Shown in pieces: positions 7,467-17,918 of a DNA stretch of 64,000 nucleotides. This DNA is from Saccharothrix australiensis (GTDB lineage Bacteria; Actinomycetota; Actinomycetes; Mycobacteriales; Pseudonocardiaceae), in contig NZ_RBXO01000001.1 in assembly GCF_003634935.1 (NCBI RefSeq), positions 5,543,501 through 5,607,500 on the forward strand, given 5' to 3'. The stretch's first letter is position 1. Every line of letters begins with the position of its first letter. The notes beneath the pieces are model-generated. The model was given only the letters and a program-made list of their open reading frames with translations, was not told the origin of the DNA and did no database searches. The position numbers and the translations under genes were made by a program.

Positions 7467-8957
7467 TCAGGTGTTGCGCGGGAAGCCGAGGTTGACGCCG
7501 CCGTGCGACGGGTCGAGCCAGCGGCCGGTGACGACCTTGGTGCGGGTGAAGAAGTGCACGCCCTCCGGGCCGTAGGCGTGCGAGTCGCCGAACAGCGAGT
7601 CCTTCCAGCCGCCGAACGAGTAGTACGCCACGGGCACCGGGATCGGCACGTTGACCCCGACCATGCCGACCTCGACCTCGTGCTGGAACCGCCTGGCCGC
7701 GCCGCCGTCGTTGGTGAAGATCGCCGTGCCGTTGCCGTACCGGTTGGCGTTGACCAGCGCCACCGCGTCGTCGTAGGTCGGGACCCGCAGCACCGACAGC
7801 ACCGGGCCGAAGATCTCGTCGCGGTAGACCGACATGTCGACGCCGACGCGGTCGAACAGCGTCGGCCCCAGCCAGAAGCCGTCCGCCTCGCCGTCGACCG
7901 GGTGGGTCCGGCCGTCGACCACCAGCTCGGCGCCCTCCGCGACACCGGCGTCCACGTAGGACAGCACCTTGTCGCGGTGCGCCCCGGTCACCAGCGGACC
8001 CATCTCGGAACCGGGCCGGCGGCCGTCGCCGACCCGCAGCGCGGCGATGCGCTCGACGATCTTCGCGACCAGCTCGTCGGCCACCGGGTCCACGGCGACC
8101 ACGGCCGAGATCGCCATGCACCGCTCACCCGCCGAGCCGAAACCGGCGGAGACCGCCGCGTCGGCCGCCAGGTCGAGGTCCGCGTCGGGCAGCACCACCA
8201 TGTGGTTCTTGGCGCCGCCCAACGCCTGTACGCGCTTGCCGTGCCGCGTGCCCGACTCGTAGACGTAGCGGGCGATCGGCGTGGAACCGACGAACGACAC
8301 CGCCTTCACGTCGGGGTGCTCCAGGATGCGGTCCACGGCCTCCTTGTCGCCGTGCACCACGTTCAGCACGCCGTCGGGCAACCCCGCCTCGGCGAACAGC
8401 TCCGCGATGAACACCGACGCCGACGGGTCCTTCTCCGACGGCTTGAGCACCACGGTGTTGCCGCACGCGATCGCGTTCGGCACGAACCACAGCGGCACCA
8501 TCGCCGGGAAGTTGAACGGCGAGACCACGCCGACCACGCCCAGCGGCTGGAGGATGGAGTACACGTCGACCCTGGTGGAGGCGTTCTCGCTGAACCCGCC
8601 CTTGAGCAGGTGCGGTATGCCGCAGGCGAACTCCACGCACTCCAACGCGCGCTGCACCTCGCCCGCCGCGTCGGACAGCACCTTGCCGTGCTCGGCGGTC
8701 ACGATCGCCGCCAACTCGTCCTTGCGGGCGTTGAGCAGCTCGCGGAAGGCGAACAGCACGGTCGCCCGCCGCGCGAGGGACGCCTCGCGCCAGCCCGCGA
8801 ACGCCTCCCGCGCCACCGCGACCGCTTCGTCCACAGTGGACGCCGACGCGAAGTCGACGCGCGCCGAGACCCGTCCCGTGGCCGGGTCGTAGACGTCGCC
8901 GCCGCGCTCCGCGACGCCGTCCCAGGGCTTTCCGCCGATCCGGTGGGTGATCCTCAC
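7467..8957 (-). CDS. mmsA: Methylmalonate-semialdehyde dehydrogenase (CoA-acylating)
   Basis: 496 residues with the MMSDH signature: SPFNFPAMVPLW, VGSTPIARYVYESG, the catalytic cysteine in GFGSAGERCMAIS and the FGGWKDSLFGD region. It oxidises malonate- or methylmalonate-semialdehyde to acetyl-CoA or propionyl-CoA, the last step after transamination of beta-alanine or beta-aminoisobutyrate. GTG at 8957 overlaps the aminotransferase stop by 4 bases (GTGA), so the two form one transcript. The context is reductive pyrimidine degradation rather than valine degradation. Confidence 0.95.
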   Translation of the reverse strand: MRITHRIGGKPWDGVAERGGDVYDPATGRVSARVDFASASTVDEAVAVAREAFAGWREASLARRATVLFAFRELLNARKDELAAIVTAEHGKVLSDAAGEVQRALECVEFACGIPHLLKGGFSENASTRVDVYSILQPLGVVGVVSPFNFPAMVPLWFVPNAIACGNTVVLKPSEKDPSASVFIAELFAEAGLPDGVLNVVHGDKEAVDRILEHPDVKAVSFVGSTPIARYVYESGTRHGKRVQALGGAKNHMVVLPDADLDLAADAAVSAGFGSAGERCMAISAVVAVDPVADELVAKIVERIAALRVGDGRRPGSEMGPLVTGAHRDKVLSYVDAGVAEGAELVVDGRTHPVDGEADGFWLGPTLFDRVGVDMSVYRDEIFGPVLSVLRVPTYDDAVALVNANRYGNGTAIFTNDGGAARRFQHEVEVGMVGVNVPIPVPVAYYSFGGWKDSLFGDSHAYGPEGVHFFTRTKVVTGRWLDPSHGGVNLGFPRNT

Positions 8958-10258
8958 AGCACGGCCCCCAGGATGCCCAACGCTTCCTCCACCTCGTCCT
9001 CCGTCACGGTCATCGGCGGCGCGAGCCGGATGACGTTGCCGTACAAGCCGCCCTTGCCGACCAGCAGCCCGCGTTCCCGCGCGCCCTCCAGCGCCGCCGT
9101 CGCGGCCGCGGGGTCCGGCGCGCCGTCGGGCCCGACCAGCTCGATGCCGACCATCAGGCCCTTGCCGCGCACGTCGCCCACCGCCGGCCGCTCCTCGGCG
9201 ATGGCGCGCAGCCCGGTCAGCAGCCGCTCGCCCCGCTTGGCGGCGTTGGCCTGGAGGTCGTGGTCCAGCAGGTAGTCCAGCGTCGCCAGCGCGCCCGCCG
9301 TGGACACCGGGTTGCCGCCGAACGTGGAGATCGAGTTGGCCGTCAGGCAGTCCATCAGGTCGCCGCGCGCGACGACACCGCCGATCGCCAGGCCGTTGCC
9401 CAGGCCCTTGGCGAAGGTCATCGCGTCCGGCGTCACGCCGTGCGCCTGGATGCCCCAGAAGTGCTCGCCCGTGCGACCCCAGCCGGTCTGCACCTCGTCG
9501 GAGACGAACAGGATGCCGTACTCGTCGAGGACTTCCTTGAACGCGCCGAACAACCCGTCCGGCGGGGTGGCGAAGCCGCCGACGCCCTGGATCGGCTCGG
9601 CCAGCAGGCACGCCACGTCGCCCGCCGTGGTCGTCTCGATCACCTCGCGCAGGTCCGCCACGCACGCCTTGACGTAGTCGGCGTCCGAGTAGTCCTTGAA
9701 CGGGCTGCGGTACCGGTAGCCGCCGTGCACCCAGCTGACCTTCACCGGGCTCAGCGAGGACGCCGACCAGCCGCGGTTGCCGGTGACGGCCATGCTCGCG
9801 AACGACCGGCCGTGGTAGGAGTTGCGCAGCGCGAGGACCTGGTCGCTGCGGCGGTAGGAGGTGGCCAGCACGAGCGCGGTCTCGTTGGCCTCGGTGCCGG
9901 AGTTGGTGAAGAACACCTTGGCGTCCGGGATGCCGGACAGCGCGGCGATCCGCTCGGCCAGCTCGACCTGCGAGCGGATCAGGTAGAGCGTCGAGCTGTG
10001 CAGCACGCCGGTGTCGACCTGGGACCGGATCGCGTCGCTGATCTCCGCCACGTCGTAGCCGATCGCGTTGGTCAGGATGCCGGCGAAGAAGTCCAGGTAG
10101 GTGCGCCCCTCGCGGTCGGTCACCCGCCGGCCGGCGGCGCTGGCCAGCTCGATCGGCTGCTCGTAGTAGAGCGCCAGCCAGTCCGGCAGCACCGCGCGGT
10201 GCCGGGCCAGCAGCTCGGCGTGCCCACCGGCGGTCCGCCCGCCGCCCGCATCGACCAT
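8954..10258 (-). CDS. Class III PLP aminotransferase (beta-alanine/beta-aminoisobutyrate type)
   Basis: 434 residues. Class III marks: VFFTNSGTEANETALVLA, the Asp in LFVSDEVQTGWGRTGEHFWG, and the Schiff-base lysine in MTFAKGLGNG. Overall it resembles AGXT2-like enzymes that transfer the amino group of beta-alanine or beta-aminoisobutyrate to pyruvate or 2-oxoglutarate. ATG 10258 has a GGAGGAGG site upstream. It is cotranscribed with mmsA and diverges from a PucR regulator. A 4-aminobutyrate aminotransferase is the alternative, but coupling to mmsA favours beta-amino acids. Confidence 0.88.
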   Translation of the reverse strand: MVDAGGGRTAGGHAELLARHRAVLPDWLALYYEQPIELASAAGRRVTDREGRTYLDFFAGILTNAIGYDVAEISDAIRSQVDTGVLHSSTLYLIRSQVELAERIAALSGIPDAKVFFTNSGTEANETALVLATSYRRSDQVLALRNSYHGRSFASMAVTGNRGWSASSLSPVKVSWVHGGYRYRSPFKDYSDADYVKACVADLREVIETTTAGDVACLLAEPIQGVGGFATPPDGLFGAFKEVLDEYGILFVSDEVQTGWGRTGEHFWGIQAHGVTPDAMTFAKGLGNGLAIGGVVARGDLMDCLTANSISTFGGNPVSTAGALATLDYLLDHDLQANAAKRGERLLTGLRAIAEERPAVGDVRGKGLMVGIELVGPDGAPDPAAATAALEGARERGLLVGKGGLYGNVIRLAPPMTVTEDEVEEALGILGAVL

Positions 10259-10324
10259 CGAGTCCTCCTCCACCGGGTGTCCCTGGTGCGGAAGTGTGGC
10301 CCGGCCGCGCGGACCACCGCCATG

Positions 10325-10365
10325 CACAACCTGTACCGCTTTTCGGCGGATCGCATTACGTTGTG
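10325..10365. promoter_or_regulatory. Spaced inverted repeat and -10 box in the aminotransferase/PucR gap
   Basis: CACAAC (10325-10330) and GTTGTG (10360-10365) are perfect complements. The second overlaps TACGTT (10357-10362), a TANNNT -10 whose end lies 6 nt before the PucR ATG, suggesting a leaderless regulator message. PucR would be the likely binder. Confidence 0.4.
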
Positions 10366-10368
10366 TCC

Positions 10369-11982
10369 ATGTACCCCACGCTTGCGGAAGCCCTCGCCTT
10401 ACCGGTGATCCGCCGGGCCGAGCCACACGTCGTCGCGGGCGCGGCCGGGTTGCAGCGCCGGGTGCGCTGGGTGCACGCGGCGGAGATCGCCGACATCGCG
10501 CACCTGCTGCGCGGCGGCGAACTCGTGCTGACCACCGGTATCGCCCTGCCCGACGACGCGGCCGGCCTCGCGGGCTACGTCGCCGACCTGGCCGCCGTCG
10601 GCGCGTCCGGGCTGGTCGTGGAGCTGGTGCGGCGGTGGGCCGACCGGGTGCCCGGCGCGCTGGTGGCGGCGGCCGAGGAGCACGGGCTGCCGCTGGTGAC
10701 GCTGGCCCGCGAGACCCGGTTCGTGGCCGTGACCGAGGCGGTGGTGGCGCTGATCGTGGACGCGCAGCTCGCCGAGCTGCGGGCGGCCGAGGTGGTGCAC
10801 GAGACGTTCACGGCGCTGACCGTGGCCGGCGCGGAACCGGCCGAGGTGCTGCGCGAGGTCGCCCGGACCTCCGGCCTGCCGGTCGTGCTGGAGACGCTGG
10901 GGCACGAGGTGCTGGCCTACGACGCGGCCGGGCAGGACCCGAGGGCGCTGCTGGCCGACTGGGTCGCGCGGTCGCAGGCGGTGACCGTGCCCGAGCGCAC
11001 GGCGTACCACGAAGGGGCGGGGTGGCTGGTCACCGTCGTCGGCGCGCGCGGCGCGGACTGGGGCCGGCTGGTGCTGCTGTCGCCCGAACCGCCGCCGCAC
11101 CGGCACGTCGTGGTCGCCGAGCGGGCGGCGTCGGCGCTGGCCGTGCACCGGCTCGTGGCGCGGGACCGGGAGTCGCTGGAGCGCCAGACCCACCGCACCC
11201 TGCTGACCCAGCTGCTCGGCAGCCCGCCGCAGGACCTCACCGCGCGGGCGGCGGCGCTGGGCGTGCCGCTCGACCGCAGGCAGCTCGTCGGCGTCGCGAT
11301 CCGACCCGGCGCGGCCACCGCGCCCGCGCAGGCGCTCGCGACCCAGGAGGTGCTGCGCGACCTGGCGGAGGCGACGGCGCTGGCGACCCGCCGCGTGACC
11401 GTGCCCGCGCTGGTCGGGGTCGTGGACGACACGAGCGTGCGGGCGCTGCTGTCGCTGCCGCCCGCCGCCGGCCTCGACGGCGTGCTCCGCCGACTGGCCC
11501 GCGAGGTGCACCGGACGGCCGCCGCGACGCAGCACGCGCTGCCGGTCGTGATCGCCGTGGGCACCACCGTGACGGCGCTGCCCGACGTCCGGCGCAGCCT
11601 CGGCGAGGCCGCGCACATCGCGGCGGCGGCCCTGCGCTCGTCGGCGGGCAGGCTCTACCACCGGCTGGACGACGTGCGGCTGCGCGGGCTGCTGCACCTG
11701 CTGCGCGAGGACGAGCGCGTGCGGGCGTTCGCGGACCGCGAGCTGGGACCACTGCTCGCGCGCGACGACGCGCAGGGCAGCCGGCTCGTGGAACTGCTGC
11801 GGTGCTACTGCGAGCACGGCGGCAACAAGTCGGCCGCCGCCGCGGCGGCGCACCTGTCCCGGACCGCCTACTACCAGCAGTTGGCCAGGATCGAGCAGGT
11901 GCTGGGCGTGTCGCTGGAGGACCCGGAGTCCGTGCTGTCGCTCCACGTGGCGCTGCTGGTGCGGGACATGGGCGAGCACTGA
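10369..11982 (+). CDS. PucR-family transcriptional regulator
   Basis: 537 residues. It has an N-terminal purine-catabolism-type domain (TLAEALALPVIRRAEPHVVAG ... RGGELVLTTGIALP), a central GGDEF-like region and a C-terminal PucR helix-turn-helix (LLRCYCEHGGNKSAAAAAAH, then YYQQLARIEQVLG). PucR proteins usually activate nitrogen-scavenging genes. Placement opposite the beta-amino-acid aminotransferase/mmsA pair and before the hydantoinase operon makes it the likely regulator of pyrimidine degradation here. ATG 10369; an in-frame GTG two codons upstream is possible. Confidence 0.9.
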   Translation: MYPTLAEALALPVIRRAEPHVVAGAAGLQRRVRWVHAAEIADIAHLLRGGELVLTTGIALPDDAAGLAGYVADLAAVGASGLVVELVRRWADRVPGALVAAAEEHGLPLVTLARETRFVAVTEAVVALIVDAQLAELRAAEVVHETFTALTVAGAEPAEVLREVARTSGLPVVLETLGHEVLAYDAAGQDPRALLADWVARSQAVTVPERTAYHEGAGWLVTVVGARGADWGRLVLLSPEPPPHRHVVVAERAASALAVHRLVARDRESLERQTHRTLLTQLLGSPPQDLTARAAALGVPLDRRQLVGVAIRPGAATAPAQALATQEVLRDLAEATALATRRVTVPALVGVVDDTSVRALLSLPPAAGLDGVLRRLAREVHRTAAATQHALPVVIAVGTTVTALPDVRRSLGEAAHIAAAALRSSAGRLYHRLDDVRLRGLLHLLREDERVRAFADRELGPLLARDDAQGSRLVELLRCYCEHGGNKSAAAAAAHLSRTAYYQQLARIEQVLGVSLEDPESVLSLHVALLVRDMGEH

Positions 11983-11996
11983 CCCGGACGTGCACT

Positions 11997-12186
11997 GACG
12001 TCGTCGGACCGCCGGCCTTCACCGGCGACGTGACCGCGCGGGGGTGACGGCCCCGCAGGGCCGTCCGCGGTCGGCACGAACCGGGCGCGGGAGCGGCGGT
12101 GGTGCGCGGGTGACGGACACGGGCCTGCCGTCCGCGGTCGGGCGCGGGACGACGGTGCACGTGGCCGCCGGCGGTCCGACGACGTC
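11997..12186. repeat. 190-bp element with perfect 20-bp terminal inverted repeats
   Basis: GACGTCGTCGGACCGCCGGC (11997-12016) is the exact reverse complement of 12167-12186. Inside are a 7-bp hairpin (ACGGCCC/GGGCCGT, 12047-12064) and two copies of CCGTCCGCGGTCGG (12061 and 12128). The element fills almost all of the gap between the convergent PucR and secreted-protein stops. No target-site duplication is visible at its edges. It could be a MITE-like relic or a very long terminator. Confidence 0.7.
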
Positions 12187-12192
12187 GGCCGG

Positions 12193-12651
12193 TCAGCCCA
12201 GCGGGGGCAGGGTGACCGGCGGGATCGGGAGGGCGGGCAACTGCTCGGCGGGCGGTGCGAGCGCCGGCACGTCGAGCGCCGACCGCGACTGGGCGGGAGC
12301 CCGCACCGGCAGGTCGCGCACCTCCGGCGCGGCCACCGCGACCGAGCGCGCGGGCGGCTCGGGCGCGACGGGCAGCGGCGACGGGATGGGCAGCTTGACG
12401 GCCTCGCGGACGACCGGCTCACCACCGAGCAGGTCACGGCCGAGCGGGTCCGGCGCGGGCCGGGCGACGCGGACGTCCGGTGCGGTCGCGCCACCGACCT
12501 CGGGCGCGGCGCGCAGCGTGCCGTCCACGACGTCCAACGGGTGCTGCGCCGCCGAGGCCGCGCCGAAGAGCAGCGGCGACGCCCCGGCGGCGAGCAGGGC
12601 GGCGGCACGGACGAGTGCGCGGGTGCGGTGTGCGGGCACGGTGTTCCTCAC
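12193..12651 (-). CDS. Small secreted proline/alanine-rich protein
   Basis: 152 residues from the GTG at 12651. A signal peptide is clear: RTRALVRAAALLAAGASPLL with an AxA-like site at GAASAAQ. The mature part is low-complexity Pro/Val/Ala (LPIPSPLPVAPEPPARSV ... LPALPIPPVTLPPLG) with no cysteine and no known domain. It resembles many small exported actinomycete proteins that may coat the cell surface. In-frame ATGs at 12693 and 12687 would give an overlong n-region, so I prefer the GTG, though its ribosome site is weak. No function is assigned. Confidence 0.6.
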   Translation of the reverse strand: MRNTVPAHRTRALVRAAALLAAGASPLLFGAASAAQHPLDVVDGTLRAAPEVGGATAPDVRVARPAPDPLGRDLLGGEPVVREAVKLPIPSPLPVAPEPPARSVAVAAPEVRDLPVRAPAQSRSALDVPALAPPAEQLPALPIPPVTLPPLG

Positions 12652-12910
12652 CTGGGTCGGGGACCGAACGATCGACAACTCCGACATCGGCACCGTTCCC
12701 GCCGAACCAAACCCGCTCGATAGGGTGACTGACCCTCCGTGTCGCCCACCACTCGATCAGGGGGCACCACCCCCGCCGCACGGCACGGACCCCCGCCTCC
12801 GCACCGCGCCGCACCGACGGCACGCCCAGAGTCATCCTCGGTGGCCGGCCGTCCGGCGAGGACGCTTTCAGCTTCGACTCAAACCCCGCACCGCACCAAC
12901 CCGCACCCCC

Positions 12911-12976
12911 ACGCCCTTCACAACACCGCCCCCGACCACACCACGCCCTTCACAACACCACGCCCTTCACGACACC
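12911..12976 (+). repeat. Three copies of a 17-nt direct repeat
   Basis: ACGCCCTTCACAACACC at 12911 and 12943, and a one-mismatch copy (gacacc ending) at 12960. The last two abut exactly and the third covers the last codons of the LysR gene. The remainder of 12652-12910 carries no gene I can support. Confidence 0.75.
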
Positions 12977-13944
12977 GCAGCCTGGTACGACACCGCCCCG
13001 TACTCCGGATGCGACGCCAACCACGCCGTATAGCGGGGATTGCGCTCAGCCGTCTCCCGGTACGCCTCACCCGCGTACCGCAGCACCTGCGGCGCGAACG
13101 CCGCCGCGGGCGCCTCCGGGTCCCACCCGAGGAGGTGCCGCCAGCGCAGCGGCGCGCCCGCGATCGGCATCGCCACCAGGCCGGGCGCGCGGCGGAAGGT
13201 GGGCTGGCACAACGCGACCGCGTCCCCGGACTGCGCGAGGTCGATGCAGCTGTTGATGTCCACCTCGTACATCGTGCGCGGGGTGAAGCCGGCCCGGCTG
13301 CACGCGGCGACGAAGCACTCGCCGAAGCAGCCGTCCCCCGGCACGACCGCCCACTGCATGTCCTTGAGGGCGGCCAACTCCACCTCGTCCCGCAGGGTGA
13401 ACGGGTGGTCCTCGGGCACCAGCACGAACACCGGGTCGAGCGCGACCACGCTCCAGGTGAGCCCGTACTCCGACGGCGGCGGCGCGTCGCCGCAGACACC
13501 GGCCAGCACGTAGTCCAACCTGCCCTGGGCGACGGCGGCCGACAGCTCGTCGTTCGACCACGACGCCTGCGTGCTGACGTGCGCGCCCGGGTGCGCTTCG
13601 GTGATGCGGTGCACGACGCCGCCCAGCATCGGGCCGTTCACCGCGCCGACTCTGTAGCGCTCGTTCGGCAGCGTGTCGTCGACCAACCTCAACGCGTCCT
13701 CCTGGAGCCGGGAGAACGCGGGCAGCAGCACGCGGGCGCGTTCCAGCACCAGGTCGCCGAGCATGGTCGGCCGCGCGCCCTTGTGGTCGCGCTCGAACAG
13801 CTTGCCGCCGAGCAGTCCCTCGATCCGGTGCAGTTGAGCGGTGAGCGCGGGTTGCGCGAGGCCCAGCAGGGAGGACGCTTTCGACAGGCTGCCCGCGTCG
13901 GCGATGGCGCAGACCACCCGCAAGTGGCGCAGTTCGAGCTTCAT
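12967..13944 (-). CDS. LysR-family transcriptional regulator
   Basis: 325 residues. The N-terminal HTH (LRHLRVVCAIADAGSLSKAS ... LGLAQPALTAQLHRIEGLLGG) precedes a periplasmic-binding-like effector domain. It diverges from the NCS1 transporter/beta-ureidopropionase/hydantoinase operon and is the obvious candidate for controlling it. A perfect inverted repeat sits 17-34 bp upstream of its ATG. Its 3' end runs through a repeated 17-mer, so the final residues (YGAVSYQAAVS) may be a recent extension. Confidence 0.9.
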   Translation of the reverse strand: MKLELRHLRVVCAIADAGSLSKASSLLGLAQPALTAQLHRIEGLLGGKLFERDHKGARPTMLGDLVLERARVLLPAFSRLQEDALRLVDDTLPNERYRVGAVNGPMLGGVVHRITEAHPGAHVSTQASWSNDELSAAVAQGRLDYVLAGVCGDAPPPSEYGLTWSVVALDPVFVLVPEDHPFTLRDEVELAALKDMQWAVVPGDGCFGECFVAACSRAGFTPRTMYEVDINSCIDLAQSGDAVALCQPTFRRAPGLVAMPIAGAPLRWRHLLGWDPEAPAAAFAPQVLRYAGEAYRETAERNPRYTAWLASHPEYGAVSYQAAVS

Positions 13945-13960
13945 CCAACCGACGGTAAAT

Positions 13961-13978
13961 GACTGTGAACGGACAGTC
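13961..13978. promoter_or_regulatory. Putative LysR operator GACTGT-N6-ACAGTC
   Basis: Perfect 6-bp arms with a 6-nt spacer just upstream of the LysR start. A second inverted repeat, GGCCCC-N7-GGGGCC, lies at 14016-14034 nearer the transporter. The two may be recognition and activation sites for divergent control. Confidence 0.5.
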
Positions 13979-14186
13979 GAGGGCTCTAACGCGAAGCAGA
14001 GGGGGTATTCCTTATGGCCCCCACCAGAGGGGCCGATGGCAATGGACAGGGTGTGCTCGATTCACGGCAAGCGTGGACACTCCGACACTGCCCGCGGCAC
14101 GCGGGGCGATCCGAGGATGCCGGGATGGGAATCGCGCCGGACAACCCGCCCGAGGGAGCCTCACGAGCCTGACAGGGGAGTGACCG

Positions 14187-15689
14187 ATGGCCCTCGACCC
14201 CGCGGCACAGGCCGTCTCCGGTCCCGACGGTCGGGTGGAGCTGCGCGACCACTCCGCGATCGCGTCCAGCCCCCACTACAACGCCGAACTGGCCCCGGTG
14301 CCGCTGGCGCGGCGCACGTGGGGCACGTACAACTTCTTCGCGCTGTGGATGGGCATGGCGCACAACATCCCCAGCTACACGTTGGCCGCGTCGCTGGTGG
14401 CGCTGGGGATGGACTGGCTCCAGGCGCTGCTGACCATCACCCTGGGCAACCTGATCGTGCTGGTGCCGATGTTGCTCAACAGCCACGCGGGCACGAAGTA
14501 CGGCATCCCCTTCCCGGTGTTCGCCCGCGCGTTCTACGGGGTGCGCGGCGCGAACCTGGTGGCGCTGCTGCGGGCGTTCGTCGCGTGCGCGTGGTTCGGC
14601 ATCCAGACGTGGGTCGGCGGCGGGGCGCTGCACGTGGTCGTGGGCAGGCTCGCCGGCGACGGCTGGACGCGCGCACCGGAGGTGCTGGGCCGGGCGTGGA
14701 CGCTGTGGCTGTGCTTCCTGGTCTTCTGGGTGGTGCAGATGCTGGTGGTCTGGCGGGGCATGGAGGCGATCCGCCGGTTCGAGAACTGGACCGCGCCGCT
14801 GGTCTCGGTGGGCTTCCTGGTGCTGCTGGCGTACGTCGCGGTGGAGGCGGGCGGGTTCGGCCCGATCCTGGCGGAGCCGTCGCGGCTGGGCTGGGGCCCG
14901 GACTTCTGGTCGGTGTTCTTCCCCGCGCTGATGGGCATGATCGCGTTCTGGTCGACGCTGTCGCTGAACATGCCCGACTTCACCCGGTTCGGCGGCAGCC
15001 AGCGGGAGCAGGCGCTCGGCCAGGTCCTCGGCCTGCCCACCACCATGTCGTTCATCGCGGTCGTGGCCATCCTGACCACGTCCGGCGCGGTCGCCCGGTA
15101 CGGCGAGGCGATCTGGGACCCGGCGGAACTGGCGAGCCGGTTCGACAGCACCGCCGTGGTGCTGGTCGCCCTGGTGGCGCTGGTGGCGGCCACCGTCTCG
15201 GCGAACCTGGCGGCGAACGTGGTCAGCCCGGCCTACGACTTCTCCAACGCGTTCCCGAAGCGGATCACGTTCGCGGCGGGCGGCCTGCTCACCGGGCTCA
15301 TCGGCGTCGCGATCCAGCCGTGGCGGCTGATCTCGGACCCGAGCGGCTACGTCTTCGCGTGGCTGGGCTTCTACGGCGGCCTGCTGGGTTCCGTGGCGGG
15401 CGTCCTGGTGGCCGGCTACTGGGTGCTGGCGCGCACCCGGCTGGCGCTGCCCGACCTCTACCTGGCCGGCCGCGGCGCGTACTGGTTCCGGGCGGGCTGG
15501 AACTGGCGGGCGGTCGCCGCGACCGCGCTCGGCTCGCTGCTCGCGGTGGGCGGCGCGCACGGCGGGCCGTTCCCGGCCGACGGCCTGCTCCCACCGCTCG
15601 CACCGCTCTACGACTACAACTGGGTCGTCGGCATGGTGGTCGGCTTGGTCGGCCACCTCGCGCTGGCGCCGCGGAGGGAGAACGCGTGA
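14187..15689 (+). CDS. NCS1-family nucleobase/hydantoin cation symporter
   Basis: 500 residues with about 12 membrane segments. NCS1 features include the N-terminal ARRTWGTYNFFALWMGMAHN, GTKYGIPFPVFARAFYG and NMPDFTRFGGSQREQ. The family imports uracil, allantoin, cytosine or hydantoins (Mhp1) with Na+ or H+. Being the first gene of the operon with beta-ureidopropionase and dihydropyrimidinase, it likely brings in pyrimidines, dihydropyrimidines or hydantoins. ATG 14187 is preceded by AGGGGAG. The stop overlaps the next GTG by 4 bases. Confidence 0.93.
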   Translation: MALDPAAQAVSGPDGRVELRDHSAIASSPHYNAELAPVPLARRTWGTYNFFALWMGMAHNIPSYTLAASLVALGMDWLQALLTITLGNLIVLVPMLLNSHAGTKYGIPFPVFARAFYGVRGANLVALLRAFVACAWFGIQTWVGGGALHVVVGRLAGDGWTRAPEVLGRAWTLWLCFLVFWVVQMLVVWRGMEAIRRFENWTAPLVSVGFLVLLAYVAVEAGGFGPILAEPSRLGWGPDFWSVFFPALMGMIAFWSTLSLNMPDFTRFGGSQREQALGQVLGLPTTMSFIAVVAILTTSGAVARYGEAIWDPAELASRFDSTAVVLVALVALVAATVSANLAANVVSPAYDFSNAFPKRITFAAGGLLTGLIGVAIQPWRLISDPSGYVFAWLGFYGGLLGSVAGVLVAGYWVLARTRLALPDLYLAGRGAYWFRAGWNWRAVAATALGSLLAVGGAHGGPFPADGLLPPLAPLYDYNWVVGMVVGLVGHLALAPRRENA

Positions 15690-16524
15690 CCGACACCGTC
15701 CGAGCGGGCCTGGTCCAGCAGCGGTGGACCGGCGACAAGGATTCCATGATCGACAACGCGGTGGCGGCGATCCGCGACGCCGCCGCGCGGGGCGCGCAGG
15801 TGGTGTGCCTCCAGGAGCTGTTCTACGGCCCCTACTTCTGCCAGGTGCAGGACGCGGACTACTACTCCTACACCGAGCGCGTGCCGGACGGCCCCACCAC
15901 CGAGCTGATGCGGCAGGTGGCCGAGCGGCACGGCGTCGTGCTCGTCGTGCCGGTGTACGAGCAGGAGCAGCCCGGCGTGTACTTCAACACCGCGGCCGTG
16001 ATCGACGCGGACGGCACCTACCTGGGCAAGCACCGCAAGAACCACATACCACAGGTGAAGGGGTTCTGGGAGAAGTTCTACTTCCGGCCCGGCAACCTCG
16101 GGTACCCGGTGTTCGACACGGCGGTCGGCCGGATCGGCGTCTACATCTGCTACGAGCGGCACTTCCCCGAGGGCTGGCGGGCGCTGGGGCTCGGCGGCGC
16201 GCGGATCGTGTTCAACCCGTCGGCGACGTCGCGCGGCCTCTCGGAGTACCTGTGGCGGCTGGAGCAGCCCGCCGCCGCCGTGGCCAACGAGTACTACGTC
16301 GGCACGATCAACCGGGTCGGGGTGGAACCGCTGGGCGACAACGAGTTCTACGGCCAGTCGTACTTCGTCGACCCGCGCGGCCAGTTGGTCGGCGAGGCGG
16401 CGTCGGACACCGAGGAGGAGGTCGTGGTGCGCGACCTCGACATGGACCGGCTGGCCGAGGTGCGCGACCTGTGGGCGTTCTACCGCGACCGCAGGCCGGA
16501 CTCCTACGACTCCCTGGTGACGCC

Positions 16525-16528
<4 letters not shown>
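15686..16528 (+). CDS. Beta-ureidopropionase / N-carbamoyl-beta-amino acid amidohydrolase (nitrilase superfamily)
   Basis: 280 residues. The nitrilase-fold catalytic triad is visible: E44 (VCLQELFYGPYF), K118 (HRKNHIPQVKG) and C155 (GVYICYERHFPEGWR). The family hydrolyses N-carbamoyl-beta-alanine to beta-alanine, CO2 and NH3, the step after dihydropyrimidinase. GTG start overlaps the transporter stop, and its own stop overlaps the hydantoinase start, each by 4 bases. The related N-carbamoylputrescine amidase shares these motifs, but the neighbours decide for pyrimidine use. Confidence 0.92.
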
Positions 16529-17910
<1,382 letters not shown>

Positions 17911-17918
17911 GGGGCGCG

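Noticed and set aside
4876..8121. Very long minus-strand open frame over the EF-G-like gene
   Set aside because: It is antisense to a clear EF-G paralogue, is Arg/Gly/His-rich and has no domain; a by-product of extreme GC3.
12911..12976. CRISPR array
   Set aside because: Only three short copies, irregular spacing (two abut), no spacers and no cas genes.
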